DNA from: Bacillota bacterium
GTDB lineage: Bacteria; Bacillota; Clostridia; Peptostreptococcales; Anaerovoracaceae
NCBI GenBank assembly: GCA_022793975.1
Contig: JAAWDW010000134.1
Location: 1-7,215, forward strand
Length of the DNA stretch: 7,215 bases
Reading direction: 5' to 3'
In this document: in pieces, positions 6,867-7,215 of the stretch
Layout: each line of letters begins with the position of its first letter
How positions within the stretch are numbered: position 1 is the stretch's first letter
The notes under the pieces: generated by a model
Databases searched by the model: none
What the model saw: the letters and a program-made list of their open reading frames with translations, nothing else
Told to the model about the DNA's origin: nothing
Made by a program: the position numbers and the translations under genes

Positions 6867-6890
6867 ATGATTAACTTTTCTTGCAAATAA
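6867..6890 (+). CDS. Leader peptide (upstream ORF) MINFSCK
   Basis: A seven-codon ORF, ATG to TAA, encoding MINFSCK, sits about 25 nt after the predicted transcript start. It has a well-placed Shine-Dalgarno, AAGAGGTG, five nt before the ATG, which is better than chance for such a short frame. A hairpin, a possible antiterminator and a terminator follow before the ABC-F gene. Short leader peptides with this arrangement are known to sense ribosome-targeting drugs upstream of resistance genes. I infer that this peptide is where the leader ribosome stalls. A five-codon ORF (MERKR, 6845-6862) precedes it, with its stop inside the Shine-Dalgarno, but that one has no ribosome-binding site. Confidence 0.6.
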   Translation: MINFSCK

Positions 6891-6903
6891 AAATTAAATT
6901 GTT

Positions 6904-6946
6904 GTAATACTGTATTTACGGTATTACTGCGCTTTATTGCAGGAAA
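6904..6946 (+). promoter_or_regulatory. Leader hairpin 1 and antiterminator segment
   Basis: The hairpin pairs GTAATACTGT (6904-6913) with ACGGTATTAC (6918-6927): ten pairs including one G-U, with loop ATTT. Next to it, GCGCT (6929-6933) and GCAGGAAA (6939-6946) are complementary to one continuous stretch, TTTCCTGCAGCGC (7025-7037), which is the 3' arm of the downstream terminator. That gives 13 pairs with a 5-nt bulge and would disrupt the terminator. The same segment can instead fold on itself weakly (CTGC 6927-6930 with GCAG 6939-6942). Also, TAAAAATT at the upstream ORF stop (6888-6895) is complementary to AATTTTTA (6953-6960). The pairs are seen in the sequence; the switching is inferred. 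Confidence 0.6.
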
Positions 6947-7008
6947 GTTATAAATTTTTACCGTTTCATATATTCAGTTTTGTTTTAAATGCGAACATCT
7001 ATTGTTTT

Positions 7009-7048
7009 GCGCTGCGGAAAAATTTTTCCTGCAGCGCTTATTTTTTTT
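7009..7048 (+). terminator. Leader terminator (attenuator) before the ABC-F gene
   Basis: GCGCTGC-GGAAAAA pairs with TTTTTCC-T-GCAGCGC (7009-7037), a long stem with a single bulged T7030. It is followed by TTATTTTTTTT (7038-7048), a textbook U-tract. It ends two nt before the ABC-F Shine-Dalgarno AGGAGG (7051-7056). No gene other than the 7-codon ORF lies between the promoter and this terminator, so its natural role is to stop the leader transcript unless an antiterminator forms. Confidence 0.88.
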
Positions 7049-7064
7049 GAAGGAGGCGATATTT

Positions 7065-7215
7065 ATGTCAATAATTAAAATAGAAAATCTCACTTTTTCA
7101 TATCCAAGCAGTAGCGACAATATCTTTGAAAACGCAAATTTTCAGATAGATACAGACTGGAAACTCGGTTTTGTCGGCAGGAACGGCAGAGGAAAAACGA
7201 CACTGCTCAATTTAC
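7065..7215 (+). CDS. ABC-F family ATPase, Lsa/CplR-type ribosome protection protein (partial, 5' end only)
   Basis: ABC-F proteins have two ATPase domains and no membrane part. The antibiotic-resistance group binds the ribosomal E site and dislodges drugs such as lincosamides, pleuromutilins and streptogramin A from the peptidyl transferase centre. Only the first 50 codons are here. They begin MSIIKIENLTFSYPSSSDNI and continue FENANFQIDTDWKLGFVGRN with Walker A GRNGRGKTT (38-46). The D-T-D-W-K-L-G-F block just before GRNGRGKTT is characteristic of the Lsa/Vml/CplR-like resistance group rather than the housekeeping EttA/Uup type. The ATG has AGGAGG at 8-nt spacing. The attenuator leader upstream supports a drug-inducible resistance role. 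The interdomain linker that decides the drug spectrum lies outside the window, so the exact subtype is open. Confidence 0.88.
   Translation, partial: MSIIKIENLTFSYPSSSDNIFENANFQIDTDWKLGFVGRNGRGKTTLLNL

Noticed and set aside
6707..6886. 60-codon N-terminal extension of the beta-propeller ORF
   Set aside because: It would start at a TTG inside the divergent ABC-F leader, reads antisense through its promoter, and buries the signal peptide. The ATG at 6706 has a strong Shine-Dalgarno.
1..7215. CRISPR arrays, tRNA or rRNA genes, insertion sequences, toxin-antitoxin or phage-defence genes
   Set aside because: I found no spaced repeats, cloverleaf-like segments, transposase motifs, terminal repeats or defence-protein domains in the window.

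Overview
The window looks like chromosome of a low-to-moderate GC Gram-positive anaerobe, most likely class Clostridia. The evidence is the rplS-ylqF(rbgA)-rnhB gene order typical of Firmicutes, a formate-tetrahydrofolate ligase gene, a secreted Beta_propel-family protein, strong purine-rich Shine-Dalgarno sites, and consensus sigma-A promoters with 17-bp spacers. I cannot name a genus from this sequence.

Left part (1-3825, all minus strand, so read right to left). An acyl-CoA thioesterase-like gene (3403-3825) comes first, with its own promoter. Next is rplS (2878-3222), with its own extended -10 promoter and a structured 5' leader. A hairpin follows, then rbgA/ylqF (1820-2818), a GTPase for 50S assembly. 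It overlaps rnhB (1102-1833, RNase HII) by 14 bp. Last is fhs (formate-tetrahydrofolate ligase), which has its own near-consensus promoter and runs off the left edge. rplS, rbgA and rnhB form a ribosome-assembly and genome-maintenance block. trmD, the usual gene upstream of rplS, is not there.

Middle (3826-4630). A divergent promoter region separates the thioesterase from a plus-strand flavodoxin-fold oxidoreductase (3990-4529) with an iron-sulfur-type cysteine motif. A bidirectional terminator then sits between convergent genes.

Right part (4631-7215). A large minus-strand gene (4631-6706) encodes a secreted beta-propeller protein. Divergent to it is an antibiotic-resistance-type ABC-F ATPase, cut by the window edge after 50 codons.

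The most interesting element is the roughly 220-nt leader of that ABC-F gene. It contains a promoter, a 7-codon upstream ORF with a good ribosome-binding site, a 10-bp hairpin, a segment that could act as antiterminator, and a strong intrinsic terminator that ends just before the ABC-F Shine-Dalgarno. This layout matches ribosome-mediated transcription attenuation, which would turn the resistance gene on when a drug stalls the leader ribosome. The other gene-to-gene gaps hold recognisable promoters, leaders or terminators.
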